NCBI RefSeq assembly: GCF_037975245.1
Contig: NC_092576.1
Location: 18,158,611 to 18,222,610 of the forward strand
Source of the DNA: Apostichopus japonicus
Taxonomy: Eukaryota; Echinodermata; Holothuroidea; Aspidochirotida; Stichopodidae
Direction: 5' to 3'
DNA: 64,000 nt
In this document: one piece after another, positions 1 to 13,373 of the stretch
Numbering within the stretch: the first letter of the stretch is position 1
Layout: each line of letters begins with the position of its first letter
The notes under the pieces: model-generated
Database searches by the model: none
The model's input: the letters and a program-made list of their open reading frames with translations, nothing else
What the model was told of the DNA's origin: nothing
Program-made: the position numbers and the translations under genes

Positions 1-89
1 GATTTGATAGATTGTGCCATGTCTTCGTACTCCAACTTACTATTCTTCAATCTCACCGACATCCACTTCGCTTTATTCCTTAGGACCGG
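1..89 (-). CDS. Candidate internal exon, cut by window edge
   Basis: On the minus strand a pyrimidine-containing acceptor ending in CCACCAG lies just before position 89. The frame that follows stays open to the window edge for 29 codons, including the stretch KWMSVRLKNSKLEYEDM. The composition is charged and protein-like, but I do not recognise a family. It could be a downstream exon of the minus-strand gene at 2.8-6.5 kb, but its phase does not follow directly from the exon at 2792-2888, so at least one more exon would be needed. The plus strand also has a donor-like CCAGTAAGT at 115-123, but the open plus frame meets a stop just before it. Low confidence. Confidence 0.3.
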
Positions 90-2130
90 CTGGTGGAAAT
101 AGTATCGTTTCCAGTAAGTATATTAAGACGTAATAGTTGTACTTGTAATGTGTGTTTACATGATTTTCTTTCAATTAAACATACTTAACACCATGTACAA
201 GTATTAAGCAAGTCATTTTGCTGTCGAGTGGCACACAGAAATAGCCCCATTGACATAATATATTATCACTACACTGGGCGCACGATGATTCTTTGTTACC
301 CTCATGCATCCTTTATCAATGGTTTGGAGATTATGGGGGAAAAAAGAGGCGTTATTAGAGAAGAGATTTTGTCCTAAAGCAGTTTGAAATGACACTGACC
401 ATAAGATGCCGCATATGAGACTTCCCGCTTAGTAGAGGGCGCTGTTGTATAAATCCTCATGTTTTCGATATCTGAATCAAAGTTAGTGTTACCATTGTTT
501 GAACGTGCTTAAAAGCATGCGAACGCTCCAAGTAAATATTCTTTCGAACAGACACACTGTTGTGTTGACTCCAGGTTCTATTTGTGCAGTCTCGGCGCAC
601 GAGAACATGTTTGAGAAAGCACGAGTGAAGCTGCTTAGAACAGTTTACGTTAAACTTCTGACACATGTTTGAAAACATTTTTCCTTCTTCTGTCATTAAT
701 TACAAACGGAACGTTTATCAATCATATCCCGACCAGTGCATACACACGATAGGCTACTCATGTTGGTTCCATGTTGACGGTCTTAAAACTCTCAATTAAC
801 ATATATAGTAAAGCTAAGCGCTATGTTTTCAATTTGTTCGTGGTTAGCCGGGCACCCCCATTCAAAATTCAGTTCCCCTCCCCACACCGGAAAATTATTT
901 ATGGATCGGAAGCGTAAGGGGTCAACTAGAGAGGGTTATTTTAGTCATCCCCTGCTGCTGTGATTACTAAATTAAGCACTTTCCAAAATAATTAAGAAAT
1001 ATTTAAGTTAAATTGACTTTATATTTAACAAAGTAAAATTATTTTAAAAAGATCGCTTCAGAGTTGCGCCTAAACTTTTTTTTTTCAATTTCAGCAATTA
1101 TCACTTCCTTGGGACTAGCTGCTTTCCAAGTAAGTTAACATGATATAATGATACATATTGCCTCCAAATGATGAGATAAAGAGATGACTAGAAGCTACTT
1201 TAAGCCGTTTAATTGTAGTATCAAGTCTAGTATCTTTACCTTTCGATTGTTTAAGAAATCGAACTTTAAGTTCGGACATCAGGTTAATTTATGTAAATAA
1301 TGTATAATGGAAGGAGGATAACATTTCCTATACGATATGATTACAAACGTCTTGAAAATAAGAATAGCCATGTCAGTAGATGTTAATTAGACGTTAAGTA
1401 AGTAATACACTGCATAACTCTATAACTCTTTAATGCAAAGGCATTTTATCCGAGATCGTGTTGTTTAAAACATACTAGAAGTTTTCAATAACGCATAAAT
1501 AACATACAACTAATTCGAAACTATTTGACTGAAAACATTTATAAAACAAAGTTACGGAAATGTTTAAGTCACTCGCTACTTAACGATAAAAGGAAGGGTT
1601 AATTGTTTGAGTCCGATCGATTGTAATCCTCTTTCCGTTTAATGAAATTGCGAAATATGGTTTTTATTTATTTGTAGGGATATCAAACGGCCGCATTAAA
1701 GTTTTGTTTAATTCTTAAGGAACGAATAATCATGTTTTGTGATTTATGGTTCTCTTCTTGTTCTTCACAAAGATTGGCGATGATGATGATGATGATGATG
1801 ATGACGACGACGAGGATCGTGTGGAGGTTAGGGCCTTCCGGCGATAGTTCTAAGATAAATGGGCACGCACCAAACAATATAGTATATATACTAACATTAA
1901 TGTAAGGTACAACACTAGTATGCAAGAAGGGGGCCAGGACCTATTTTAGGATCGTCAACAATGTTAACGGGGAACATTGCTTACATTTCTGGACAAAATG
2001 GAAAATGAAACAATCCGGATTATCAATTACAACAAAAGTTGCAACATATCACAACATTAAGCACCTTCAATCACAATTATGGTTTTAGAAAAGGGGGCTT
2101 CAACATGCCCAACTTGAGGATCGGCGAACA
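90..2130. other. No recognised gene; AT-rich non-coding DNA
   Basis: Nothing long or convincing is coded here. One short plus-strand segment, 1095-1129 (35 nt), has a strong acceptor (T-tract then TTTCAG) and a strong donor (GTAAGT). It would encode a hydrophobic peptide ending in LGLAAFQ. With no partner exons it stays a weak candidate. A GAT/GAC microsatellite lies at about 1778-1815. Confidence 0.5.
1778..1815. repeat. GAT/GAC trinucleotide microsatellite
   Basis: About nine GAT units run into three GAC units and a GAG. On the minus strand this gives an Ile/Val run in a frame with no other support, so I treat it as a simple repeat. Confidence 0.8.
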
Positions 2131-2515
2131 CACTTTATGTTAATTAAGTATGTAAAGTTTCCTTTCGGATAGTTTGTTAGTCATCACACTGGTATTTTAT
2201 AAGCTACAGTCGATCCCATTAAACACTATATGTTAATTAATGTTAATTGAGTATGTTAACTTACCTTTCGGATAGTTGGATAGTCATCCAACAGTTATTG
2301 TATATAACGCAGAAGATCCCATTCAACACTTTATGTTAATTAAGATTGTAAACTTTCCTTCGCACAATTGGTTAGTCATCCCACTGTTAATTTATAAACT
2401 ACAGGCGATCCCATGTAATACTTTATGTTAAGTATGTTAACTTTCCTTGAGTATATAGTTGGTTAGTCATCCAGCAGTTTTTGTATGAGCTGCAGACGAC
2501 TCCGTAATAGTACCT
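2131..2515. repeat. Degenerate tandem repeat, about 97-bp unit, four copies
   Basis: The block CTTTATGTTAATTAAG, then GTTAACTTTCCTT, GTTAGTCATCC and GCGATCCCAT, recurs with starts near 2131, 2225, 2328 and 2421. Copies differ by substitutions and small indels, so the array is old. No coding potential is seen. Confidence 0.75.
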
Positions 2516-2791
2516 TTATGGCCAAAAAAGAAATAATTATGTAGTACTACATTGACTGTAATAGGGATGCCTCTAGAATAATCATATTAATTGTTGTACG
2601 TTGGCATGTAAGTTAGAATTGTCAGTTAATTAAAAAAGGTATCGCATTTTCTTTCAAAGTTACCAATTGAAACAGTTCGTGAAACCATCCAAATTACGAC
2701 TAGACCAATTTTCTTCTCCGATTCAAAATGCAAAGTTAAAATTTGTTAGTCAAGCAAAGACCTTATTCAACAAATAGGCTTATCAACTTAC

Positions 2792-2888
2792 GTATTTACA
2801 CAAGGATGCTTCACAATAGTTGCTAATGGAATATCCACATGCAAACCAGGTAACTTGAGCCTGATGCGAAGTATGACAGGCATGTCTC
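2792..2888 (-). CDS. Internal exon of unidentified gene (weak Mab-21/cGAS-like look)
   Basis: A 97-nt exon lies between an acceptor (TTGGTTCCAAG) and a perfect donor GTAAGT. It opens with two bases of a split codon, runs 31 codons and ends with two bases of the next. The peptide starts GDMPVILRIRLKL and continues PGLHVDIPLATIVKHP. A beta-strand ending in V-D-I after a 'PV.L.I' strand resembles the third-acidic-residue strand of Mab-21/cGAS nucleotidyltransferases (VDI or VDL there). That is a resemblance by eye over about 20 residues. Nearby exons on the same strand at 5770-5817 and 6420-6524 may be the same gene. An additional donor (GTAAGT) at 4147-4152 suggests a small exon ending at 4153, whose one-base overhang would fit the start phase here. 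Confidence 0.55.
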
Positions 2889-5307
2889 CTTGGAACCAAT
2901 TAAACAAATTTATCATAAACATTCATAATTGAAGACAATATGCTTAACTATTATAGGATGATTTATTCATGTTTTCGTCATCACTAACTTAATTATGTTT
3001 ACTTAGTTTGTGTTTATCAAATATATATATACACAGAAAAGCTATATATACACGTGTTTTTAATAGAATAAAGTAAAAGAGCTAAAATGTAATCGCAATT
3101 CTTTGATAATCTTTGACTATTTAAGTCAACTTTCACTCCACTCATAATATGATCCCATTTGATCCTCTGCTGGTTAACTAAAAACAGGAGTTTATGAAGA
3201 AATACAGTAAAATCACGTCGATGTCTCCTTATGTAATGGTTGTGTGGACCCTTTTATCAGGTTCAAGCACGTCATATGATCTCAGGTGACTGTAAGTCAG
3301 CGAGCGTTTAACTTTGTTAGTTGAACACCGGGCTCCGTCTCTGATCTATACTACGAAAACAGGATTAAGGTCTCGAGGTCAGATCCTGAGTGCGATACCT
3401 TTCACACAAGGAACTGGATCTCCAGAGGAGGATCAGATCCCTCATTCGAGTTCTCGTGCGAAAACACCGTATATTACATCTTGTGATATCTACCTTGTAA
3501 TATTTGCATCACGTCGCATCAGTCTGATAAGTACATTTTAAGTACACTCAGACGTATTACTGTCATAACTATTTTAGTTTCTTCAGTTGGATTTTTCACA
3601 CACGACTAGTTGTATTTTCAAATTGTATTAATGTAGGCTTTATTAACTTGCTGTCTTTATAAACGAACCACATTTAAAGATATCCAAATGTGTAACGTTT
3701 GAGAATATGTCAATAAAGTTAAAATAAATATAATCTGCACAATACGATCTTCAGATATGTTTTTTTTATAGTTGTATTGGTTCTTATGCCAACGGTTTGC
3801 GCCTATTCGCGTAAGAATGAGACCGTCGGTAGTTCGTCCAATGTTTCTCTTAACGTTTGACAAAACTAACGGGAATGAAGTCATCACATAACAGTTCAAG
3901 ACATTGTCCTCGATCAAAGCTAGTTTCAATGTTGGCTCTTATCATTCATGTTGTCATCTGTAGAAGAAGAGAGAATCAAATAAATACTATTAAAGCAAAA
4001 TATTCAATCTAATGGATCCGAGAAAAATATAGTAAAACATGGATGTATTTTTGCTTTTTAAATTTAACTTTCGTATTGGTGGTAAACTTGGGGCAACGAG
4101 ATTATATAGGGAAAGCAAAGGTGGTTGAGATGCGACCCATGGGTTAACTTACGGCAGCCCGTTAAGTTTCCAAAATCCTATTAGTTTTGCCCTTGGAACT
4201 ATATAGCTACAAAATAATAGGTGATGGTGTGAATATAAGCTACTTGTTGCATACGGTTTCCAACTCATCAAGACAATGGGCGTACAACAGTGTATTATCT
4301 TCTGTATTATGTAGTATATATTCTCCACGCGGATTGGGCACAACATTTTGCAGCGGCACGTCACGTATATTTTATTCCTATCACCCCACGCAGGTGGAAT
4401 ATACACAGGGAAATAAAGCCACCCAACCCGCTCCTCCCCGAGGTTTTTTTAACAAGATGGAATTTTATTACATGAAAATCATATTAATGACACTTTCCCA
4501 TCAGGTACTAAAATGTCAAATAATGGTCATTGACTGACTTTTAAAGCATACTTTTTATCCGAGTTTTCAGGCTTTTATATTTGGTCTTTTCCGAAGCTTT
4601 ATCCAGTATATATTAGCAACATGTTATGTACTGAATCTGATTTAATAATAAGTGTCAAATTTGCATATTTAATTTAATTTAATTTTTATTCTTTTTGATT
4701 AACAGTTAACTGGTAAAGTTGGAGAGTTTTACCTTTGGTGCCGTATCGAGTAGACTAAAGGTGTGAGAAAAAAAAAAAAAAAACATTTAACCAATATAAG
4801 TGTATTAAGAAACCATTATAATATTTAATCATGACAAAACATAAAGGTGACTGATTTCTTAGCACTAATTTAAAAGTGCGGGATCCAAATTGAAAAATGA
4901 AATTTGAATGATTGGATATGACCAAGTATACACATGGCAGGATTGTCACTTATTTGCGATCATGGATTTATTTATCAGGTTCCCTTCCAGAAAAGTGTGC
5001 GTGTGTTCACCCCCAATCAGGGGGTGGAAGCTTCCAAAAGTGGGGGTGGTGGCACAGCATCAGAGGAGCTCTTTCTCATTCCACAACCACCACTCGTTAT
5101 GCTATAAACCGATACACATCGGCCATATACTGAAATATAGAAGATGTGTTAGTATGCTATCAATACTATTATGGTGCACGTAAATAATTAAAAAATATTA
5201 AAATTAACAAAGGCTTAAGATATCCAATTGACAGTTCTTCATCAAAGGGGCACATTTTATTTGCCAGTATGGCACATTTGCTATTTTGGAAAATAGTGTG
5301 AAGGCAC
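2889..5307. other. Intron-like and intergenic DNA with possible minor exons
   Basis: Mostly without coding signal. A strong minus-strand donor (GTAAGT, 4147-4152) ends a possible short exon, with candidate acceptors in front of it near 4180 and 4215. A minus-strand stretch near 3815-3865 encodes QTLRETLDELP in one frame behind a TTAG acceptor but lacks a good donor. Overlapping open frames at 4187-4537 (plus) and 4149-4406 (minus) have no supporting features. A poly-A run lies at 4768-4783. Confidence 0.4.
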
Positions 5308-5352
5308 GTGCCCCCAGCCCCGCCCCCCCCCCCGCCCGCCCCGCCCGGCTCC
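5308..5352. repeat. C-rich low-complexity tract
   Basis: Nearly pure C/G over about 45 bases, with one run of about eleven C, in an otherwise AT-rich region. The G-rich complement could form quadruplex structure. No CpG-island-like extent is seen. Confidence 0.7.
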
Positions 5353-5769
5353 TATCCCCTGCCCTAATCCCCACGCCCGTCCCTATATTTTGATATAACC
5401 CACAGTTTCAAACGTTGTTATTGGACCAATCTTAGCTAAGACCTTATAATTGAGTCTATAAAAACATTAACGTTACTCTGAGGGGATAAGCATCAACAGC
5501 CCCATGTCAATACCCCTTCCATATAAATACTGGATACGCTGCTGTGTTTTCCTGAAATTCGTTTGAATACCGATATTGTATATCGATTTAAGTAGTTAGA
5601 AGTTAAAATAGGGTTGTGTATCCCAAAACGTCAACAAGAACAACATCGTAAATAATTTAGATTAGTAAGTAAAATATATTGTGATATTTTGTGCTTCTTT
5701 TGTTGTAACATATGAGTTACTTCTACGTGAAGTAAACATGAAGAGAATCATAAAAGAGTTATCCGGTAC
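5353..5769. other. No recognised feature
   Basis: AT-rich, no open frame of note. On the minus strand it would be intron downstream of the exon at 5770-5817. Confidence 0.5.
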
Positions 5770-5817
5770 CTGATTTTTATAGTCTTCTTCGGTAAGAAAC
5801 TTGTCGTCTGGTGATGT
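5770..5817 (-). CDS. 48-nt internal exon, same unidentified gene
   Basis: Bounded on the minus strand by an excellent acceptor (TTCACTTTCTGCAG) and a donor CAG|GTACCG. It is 48 nt, phase 0 at both ends, and encodes TSPDDKFLTEEDYKNQ. The exon at 6420-6524 also ends in phase 0, so the two join cleanly. In Mab-21 proteins a 'D-G-x-x-L-S/T' turn and helix follows the first beta strands, and 'DDKFLTEED' is reminiscent of it. The match is too short to be evidence alone. Confidence 0.5.
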
Positions 5818-5870
5818 CTGCAGAAAGTGAAGTGAAGTGTTTTTTTTTTTTCGATAGAGCAATTGTTACA

Positions 5871-6419
5871 ATCACATAAATACTGTTGGAGTAGTCCACA
5901 GTCTCTCAATTAAAGACATTACATAATTTCGCACCTTCCAAAAGTAAAACAAAAGACAGTTCTTGTTACGTGTATCAGTAACGCGCACTTCACGTTTGTC
6001 CTTAAATCTTGTAGAAATCACAAAATGTTCAACCACGTTTACGCTTCTATAAAATTTGGGCTGTAACTTGAAAACGACCCCTTCTCTTACAGTGCATTTT
6101 CGACCTCATCCCTCCCCAATACAGCAAACCACTGGGAATTATGATAACACTAGTTGACTAGTTATTCAAAGGCCCGACCATGTCACGTATATCATCAAAT
6201 CGCTGATGAATATTGTATATTATTGTAGACGGTGAAACGAAGTTCAGCCATGTTCACACTTCCACGTTCATTTGGCAGGTTTTTTATGCATCATATATTA
6301 CATTATATATATATATTCAAAGTATTGTTCATAGAGGGGCAGCTTCACCATTCGTAAATTAAAAATAGGTAACAACCAGTAAAGAAACTGTAATATGAAG
6401 TAACATCATTTTAGCTTAC
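5871..6419. other. Intron-like DNA, no recognised feature
   Basis: Lies between two minus-strand exons. It contains a short (TA)n run near 6305 and no open frame of interest. Confidence 0.5.
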
Positions 6420-6524
6420 CTTCCACCGTTTGGAATCTATGTCAAGAATGTATGTTTCATCTTTGAACGGAGACCATTCGACTGTGAATAGGAAAGTAGC
6501 ATCATCATTAACACCATCATCCAT
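6420..6524 (-). CDS. Probable first coding exon of unidentified minus-strand gene
   Basis: The ATG at 6524-6522 opens a 35-codon frame reading MDDGVNDDATFLFTVEWSPF and then KDETYILDIDSKRWK, ending exactly at a consensus donor (AAG|GTAAGC). The start is acidic and the rest has beta-strand-like alternation. Upstream, CCTAG could be an acceptor adding Ser-Thr in front of the Met, but the pyrimidine tract is poor, so I prefer a first exon. It joins in phase 0 to 5770-5817. I do not recognise the family with certainty. Reading on towards lower coordinates gives a faint Mab-21/cGAS-like order of strands. Confidence 0.55.
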
Positions 6525-7434
<910 letters not shown>

Positions 7435-7587
7435 TCAGAAAACCCAAATGAATTGTCTATAAAAAAGCAACGTATTTTTAACTGGGAAGTAGAAACAAAC
7501 ATGGTCACTTTCAGAAAGACGATCACTTTATCCTTGTCCGACCTATATCCTTACATATCTACCTTACATGGGTATAATGAAACTTAC

Positions 7588-7676
7588 TTGTTAGTTTCGT
7601 GTGTTTAGCCTTGTCTTGCAATGCAGCCCAAACGTTATCATCATCGATTTCATATGGCTGGAAAGTCTTTTGTAAA
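7588..7676 (-). CDS. NLR leucine-rich-repeat exon, separated from the NLR by unit A
   Basis: An 89-nt exon lies between an acceptor (TTCCTGCTGTAG) and a donor (ACAA|GTAAGT). It opens with one base (T), then 29 codons, [16 protein letters not shown] and [13 protein letters not shown], then one base. The NLR exon at 28199-28407 ends with two bases (AG) after codons for VTEL. Joined, they give Ser and the LRR-like run VTELSLQ...KHTKLT, i.e. the same L..L.L framework spaced about 30 residues. Strand, phase and repeat register all agree. This suggests one NLR gene whose intron now holds the 19.9-kb unit A. The next exon downstream was not found. Confidence 0.6.
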
Positions 7677-7892
7677 CTACAGCAGGAATTAACATATCAG
7701 TTGTTACTAGGAAAACACCATTGATAAGATTATAGATGTCTCTGTTTTTATCATTCCGTATTTATAATAGTGTCTTGTAAAAAACATGATACAACACCTG
7801 TATCGGTTCAAAACTAATTTGATGTATCATCAGCAAATATATTTTATAACAAATGTAACATTTTTAAAATTTTACTGTTTGACACTGTTTTC

Positions 7893-8051
<159 letters not shown>

Positions 8052-9156
8052 GAGGTGAAATGATTGGATCAACTTGAAATTTTACATCAGTATACCTTAT
8101 GGTACTAGGACTGCATATCAGTCGTTATAAGTTGCTACCTACTTTTTGGGTCATTTGGCAAGGAAAAATCCAATTGGTCAAACCCTTACGGTAAACCTAA
8201 GTCTTGCTCTCAAAGTATATCCCCCAGTTGGTATATAAGTTGACCTGACGTACAGGCATCCGTAGTTTTCTTGACAGCGGCAGTAGCCTGTATTCAGTGT
8301 ATACGCTCTACACTGTGTACACTGTATACGCCAGGGCTAACGCTAAAGCATACCCGTAGGCTGCATTGCATGCAACCCAATAACAGTTTCGGCTAATATA
8401 ATGATGTGTAGTATCTGTTTCCTCTCGATGCAAGCGGACTGGGCTTGAGATCGGGTCAGTCGTTCGCCGGGTAGTTTGGTTTTCGTGCCCAGGTTCTTTC
8501 CTTATTGACTTTTTCTTAAAAAAGTACCGTTAAATCGAAAACGTCTCACCAACAACTTCAGGTAAGGTCCATGAGATTAGTCAATAAAGTTTGGTGATAT
8601 TAATAACGTTGATATTATAACGTTGTTGCATACAGCTTCACGTTATTTGTTCATACCCATATTTCAATACTATACAGTAGTCTAGACTAGCTTCTAGCCT
8701 AAAACTTGTAAGGCCTAGCCTACGTTCGGCTGTAGCCTAGGGCCATAGTCCAAGTCCTAACACTACCTTAGCATTGGGTCAAGGGTAAACTGGTCTGTAG
8801 TTTGAGCAACAAATTAATACCAACTGCCAGAAAAATTAGATTTCAAGTAGGTCAGCTTAACTTCTTAGCCTACTGTGCATGTATGTATCATATATGGCCT
8901 TAGATTTTGCTGGACAATTATGTTACTGTACATTGCCCTAATCATGACCAGATACTGTAGCATGGTGGGCTTATAATTGACGCACTTAAGGATTTGATCA
9001 ATGATGTCTATCAAGGAAAAATCCAAATTACTCAACTGTATGTGTTTTTCATATGTGTAGTTCCTCAGAAATGTTCTAATCTCAAAATATTTAAGGTTCT
9101 GTGCTTATGCACCGTACAATTGAGCAGAATTTGACCACAAAATGTCTGCCGTGTCA

Positions 9157-9560
9157 AGTTCTTTCATACCCCTAAATTGACACATTCGTTGATAAGCTAA
9201 CTGTAGTGTAGGCCTTAGTATACATCCATTGACTTTAGATGCTGTTTGCTATGCTCTGAGCCTCTAAGCTCTGACAGGTCATGTCCCAGAGAGTAGTGTT
9301 CTCATATTGAGGTAATGTTGGGTATTTTAAGGGTGTAAGATTTCCAAATGGCCAAAAAATGTGCAAAACTGGGGGGAGGGTGTTAAAAGCTTAAAAAATA
9401 CCACAATTTGGTCAGCAAATACCTCAAATGGATTCAAACTCATGAAATATGTAATTCTGTTTGGCTGCAAAAAAGTTTAGGTGGCCTGCTGTATCCTTGC
9501 TAGTAATACAGTAATTTAAGGTGCATCAATTACGGGGGTGCGTCAATTATGAAGCCTTTA
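9157..9560 (+). repeat. Dispersed direct repeat, copy 1 (partner 26536-26955)
   Basis: Begins CAAGTTCTTTCATACCCCTA and runs through GCTGTTTGCTATGCTCTGAG to GGTGCGTCAATTAT. The same order is seen at 26536-26955 with moderate divergence. The unit B copy is near 48559-48945. Confidence 0.75.
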
Positions 9561-11849
9561 CTATACTGTACAGTAGCTATGCCAAGATTAGTATAGACTG
9601 AAGTCACCATGCAAATGTAACTTACAAGTAGCTTGTATTGAATAAAAGATGCTATAATTGGTAGAACTTTTCAAAAAGTTCTTGGAAGTCTTTACTCTCC
9701 AAAATATTCTCAGACATTCTAAACACCACTGTACTGTAAGATGTCTGAATATCCCAGTGAGGGTATCAATAAAAACAGTTAAAGGATATAATACTAGAAA
9801 ATCCAGCATCAAATTTGGGCCAATGCAGAATACCTTTAATCTAAGTCTCTCAAGTGATGCATTGTGCTTCAAGTGTCTTATTTATAACTAGCCAAAATTT
9901 GTACAAAATAACAATGCCATGCATCCAAAAGGTTATTGAGTCAGTACATTTCCATAATGTAACTATTACAAAAGCTGAGTGCACCTAATTAAAAGTTAAC
10001 ATCCTCCAAAAATCTATATAACACAAACATTTGATAAAGCCTTCTATCCCCTCCCTTGCATATACTGTAAGTCATTTTGTTAAGTCTATTTAGATCCATA
10101 AGTAATACCAAGTTGACTAAATGTGCAATATTCAGTGTTAAAGATCTGAGCTCTGTATTGGCCCAAAATATATTGGAGAGAAGTGTACAATAAAAATTGA
10201 AATAATGCACATCTACACTCTGACCATTTGATATTTATTTGATTGGCACTGTTAATGTTTTCTCAGACAAATTTGATGATCAACATTCTCAATCTCAAGA
10301 TGAATGACAACAGCCCACTATCCAAGGGAATAACACTGTACGATGTAGCTGCCATGCAGTGAAAAAGTCAATGTTGGAACGGCAGCAATCATAGCTAGAG
10401 CACGGATGCCGTCTGGGACAGACTGATGTGGTGACCTACTGCATCATTGACAGCAAAATGGAAGATATTTTCTGAATTAACCAAAAAGTAAGTTAATATT
10501 CATTATTCTGTAGGTTTGACATCGCATAAACTTGATACCATAGGACTCTATTATCTCAAATACGAGTAACATCTGAGGTAATTTATTCCAAAGTTATGGA
10601 ATGAAGAAAGAAACAATCAGAAGGGATGAAAACTTTTGTATGATCTGGTTAATGTGGTGGTATCTTTTCCTCTATGTCCATAGTATTTAACTACACTAGA
10701 GCTATATCCACTCTCTGGTTTTTAATCTTAAAGGTCAATGCAAGACAACACCAAATTGTCAGGCTAGGTCCACATAAAATGTACATGTATATTTAAATTT
10801 TGAAATCTTTACAATTGGTAAAGCTTGAATGACTTGCAACTTTTAAAAGCAATTGATATGGTAGGGAGCTGTTTCAGCTCCAATTGAATGCATGGCTGCA
10901 TAAATAAAATGTGTAATGTTGTATACAAGGCAAGATGAATCAAGAATTAATGGGTCCAAAATGGGATGGATAAACGAATTGAAATTTACAGTGAAAATAG
11001 TATATATGAAAGGTTGTGAGATGATTAAAATATTGGCTGAATTACAGGAGATTTAGTTTTGTAAAGCAGTTCATTGTTTTCTTCATTTGTAGAGTGTGAG
11101 GTCATGTGAGGTCTAATCGGTAATCGCAAAACATTCCAAGCTATATTGCGCGTGCTATAATTGGGACCAAATCAGCATATCTTTAAGAGAAAGCTTTTCT
11201 TTTTGTACCAACAGATGGATAGTTCTACAGGCTAATACAGCAAAGGATATGCTCTAATTAGAAATGCCAGGCAAGATTATCACACAGTTTACAGTGGGGT
11301 GAATACAATCATCAACCAAGCTTTTCATCATGCTGTACATAGTGGTATACAGTAGCTCCTTGTTGGGCTTATCAATTAAAAGCTTGCATAGAAGCCGATG
11401 CCAAGCAAAGCAAAAGTATGTCCTGTAAATCGCGAAGTAGATTCACACATCTCATGTATATCCTCTGGGACACAGCACATCTTTCAATGGAGTTAGGAAG
11501 TTGCTGGGAATAGTTGTTGGATTGGCACAGTAATGTAGTAGCAGTAACAGAAAACTAACTAGTTCCAGGATATGTTACACTGTTACACCATATAAAAGAT
11601 AGAGGAAATTAATATTATAAGCTTCAAGCAGACAGAACCAAGAGAATGCAGACCAGTCTTCATGGGAAGTCTTCTACATATTTAACTGTATAAATGGACT
11701 CATTCTTTTGCAATGTACAGTACTTCTTGAAATATTTTAGTTTGGTGACATTGTGGCACTACATGTTTTTGTAAGTATTAGGGAACATTTGCAGCTGCTT
11801 GTCAAGAACATGGAACTTATTATACAACTGAAGTGGTCCTGATGCTTAA

Positions 11850-12239
11850 GTGTTGAGGTTACTGGATATTTTGCTGCCTTACCTTGCTTTAACTGTTCTT
11901 AAATGCATTTCTCATGTTTTAAGATGTTTTAATTTTGTATTCCAAGCAAGATCAGCAAGCCATAGTACAGTAATTTTCAACAACCACCACACAGATACTT
12001 GTGCAGGACTAAGGGTATTTGTTAAGCAGATTACTATTATAAAAATCTTTCAAACTTGTATCCCTCAAAATCTCCAGGGGTACACTGCATTGTTTCTGAA
12101 CCACAGTTTCACAATTCTACAAGTGGGGTTCAGGGGTTATGCTATGGGAAAAGTTTACAATGTTAGGCCTGACTTAATTACTGAAAGCTTGTGGTCTTTT
12201 ATTACACCAAGAACCAGTTTATTCTTTAAACAAAATTAA
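11850..12239 (+). other. 130-codon open frame, conserved in unit B, unproven
   Basis: An open frame without an ATG near its beginning (it opens at GTG), so a start or upstream exon is missing. The product is hydrophobic at first (LLDILLPYLALTVLKC) with no family I recognise. The unit B copy (51231-51620) has three base differences inside the frame and all are synonymous, which is mildly suggestive of constraint but could be chance. No splice or promoter evidence. Confidence 0.2.
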
Positions 12240-13373
12240 AATATTTCCCCTCAAAATTGAGGGGAGTGAATACAGCAAAGGCACATGCAACTAGCACCAA
12301 TGTCATGGAAACCTAGTGCAGCCCAATGAAACATACTGTAAAACCACAACATTTGTAACTATAGGTATGAAATTGTGCAATCCAGGGGTATTGTGTATAA
12401 TTTTGTCCCTCCAAGCATGGAAACTCCATGATATTGTGGTAATTTGCATTGGTTACGGTATTAGATACAGCCTATACTGGTAAGTCTAGATAAATACTTG
12501 AGGTATAAGTTAGTTCCCAAAATGTTTCTCATGTTTGAGAGAGGTCAGTAAATTGAGGTCATGTAATAGTGCAAGTATCCTGGTTTATGTGAAATAAATC
12601 TTGTGGAAAATATAAACTGGGATTGAAAATACAATCAACTGCTTGAATATGATTGTACAATTTTTATTGTGTCTCGTCTTTTAATATAATGCTAATCTCC
12701 ACTACTGTATGTGTTTGGTAATAAGCCAGATTTCTGGGTAGAAGTTTAAAAAAGCCAATCGTCAACAATTTTTGATGAATTTTAAGCAATCACATTCACT
12801 GCCTCTATCTCTGTTTATGTTTTGAGTCAGCAACACAGTATACTGTACAGTAGTGTACAGAAAGGGACACTTTCTGTTGTATTCCTGATCAATTGAAAAT
12901 TGTTTGTTGTTTGACTGTTTGTAGCAGTATTCCTCTGAGGAGTGAAAAAAAAATAAACATACAGTGAACAGTTGCAACTGCGCATGCATTTATACATTAC
13001 TTAAATTATGTTCTGATGAAATTCATGTAATATTCACTGTCGATTTTAGTTCAAAACTGCCAGTATACCATTAGTTCCTGAGCCGTAATTTTTTTGCTTT
13101 AAAAATCTGGCTTTGAGTGTATAGTATTTTGTCAAAAACATAAAAGTGGAGGGGCTGCTTATCATCATTCCCTGAACAGGCTTACCCAATTTGTTAACTA
13201 TAATGGTAACATATCAAAATGTCTGGGGACTTGCCACAGTGCTGACAATTTTTAAATATTTCCATGGTTCCACCAGGGATGTTAGAGATGGACAAACAAC
13301 ATTTGAGCTTTCTTTAACGTTTGTTTTGTGCCGACATTAATACTGTTTTTGGTCCAATACTAATACCTAAATA

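Larger units (their letters stand above)
8052..13365. other. Unit A, left 5.3 kb: no gene recognised
   Basis: Present in units A and B, absent from C. Non-coding in appearance. It includes short repeats such as CACTGTGTACACTGTATACG near 8310-8333, a roughly 400-bp segment (9157-9560) that recurs at 26536-26955, and a palindrome CCCCTCAAAATTGAGGGG near 12247. Open frames at 9588-9872 and 12762-12989 (minus) have no features and vary between A and B. Confidence 0.5.

Noticed and set aside
3815-3930. Additional exon of the minus-strand gene (QTLRETLDELP)
   Set aside because: An acceptor is plausible but no donor in a compatible phase was found.
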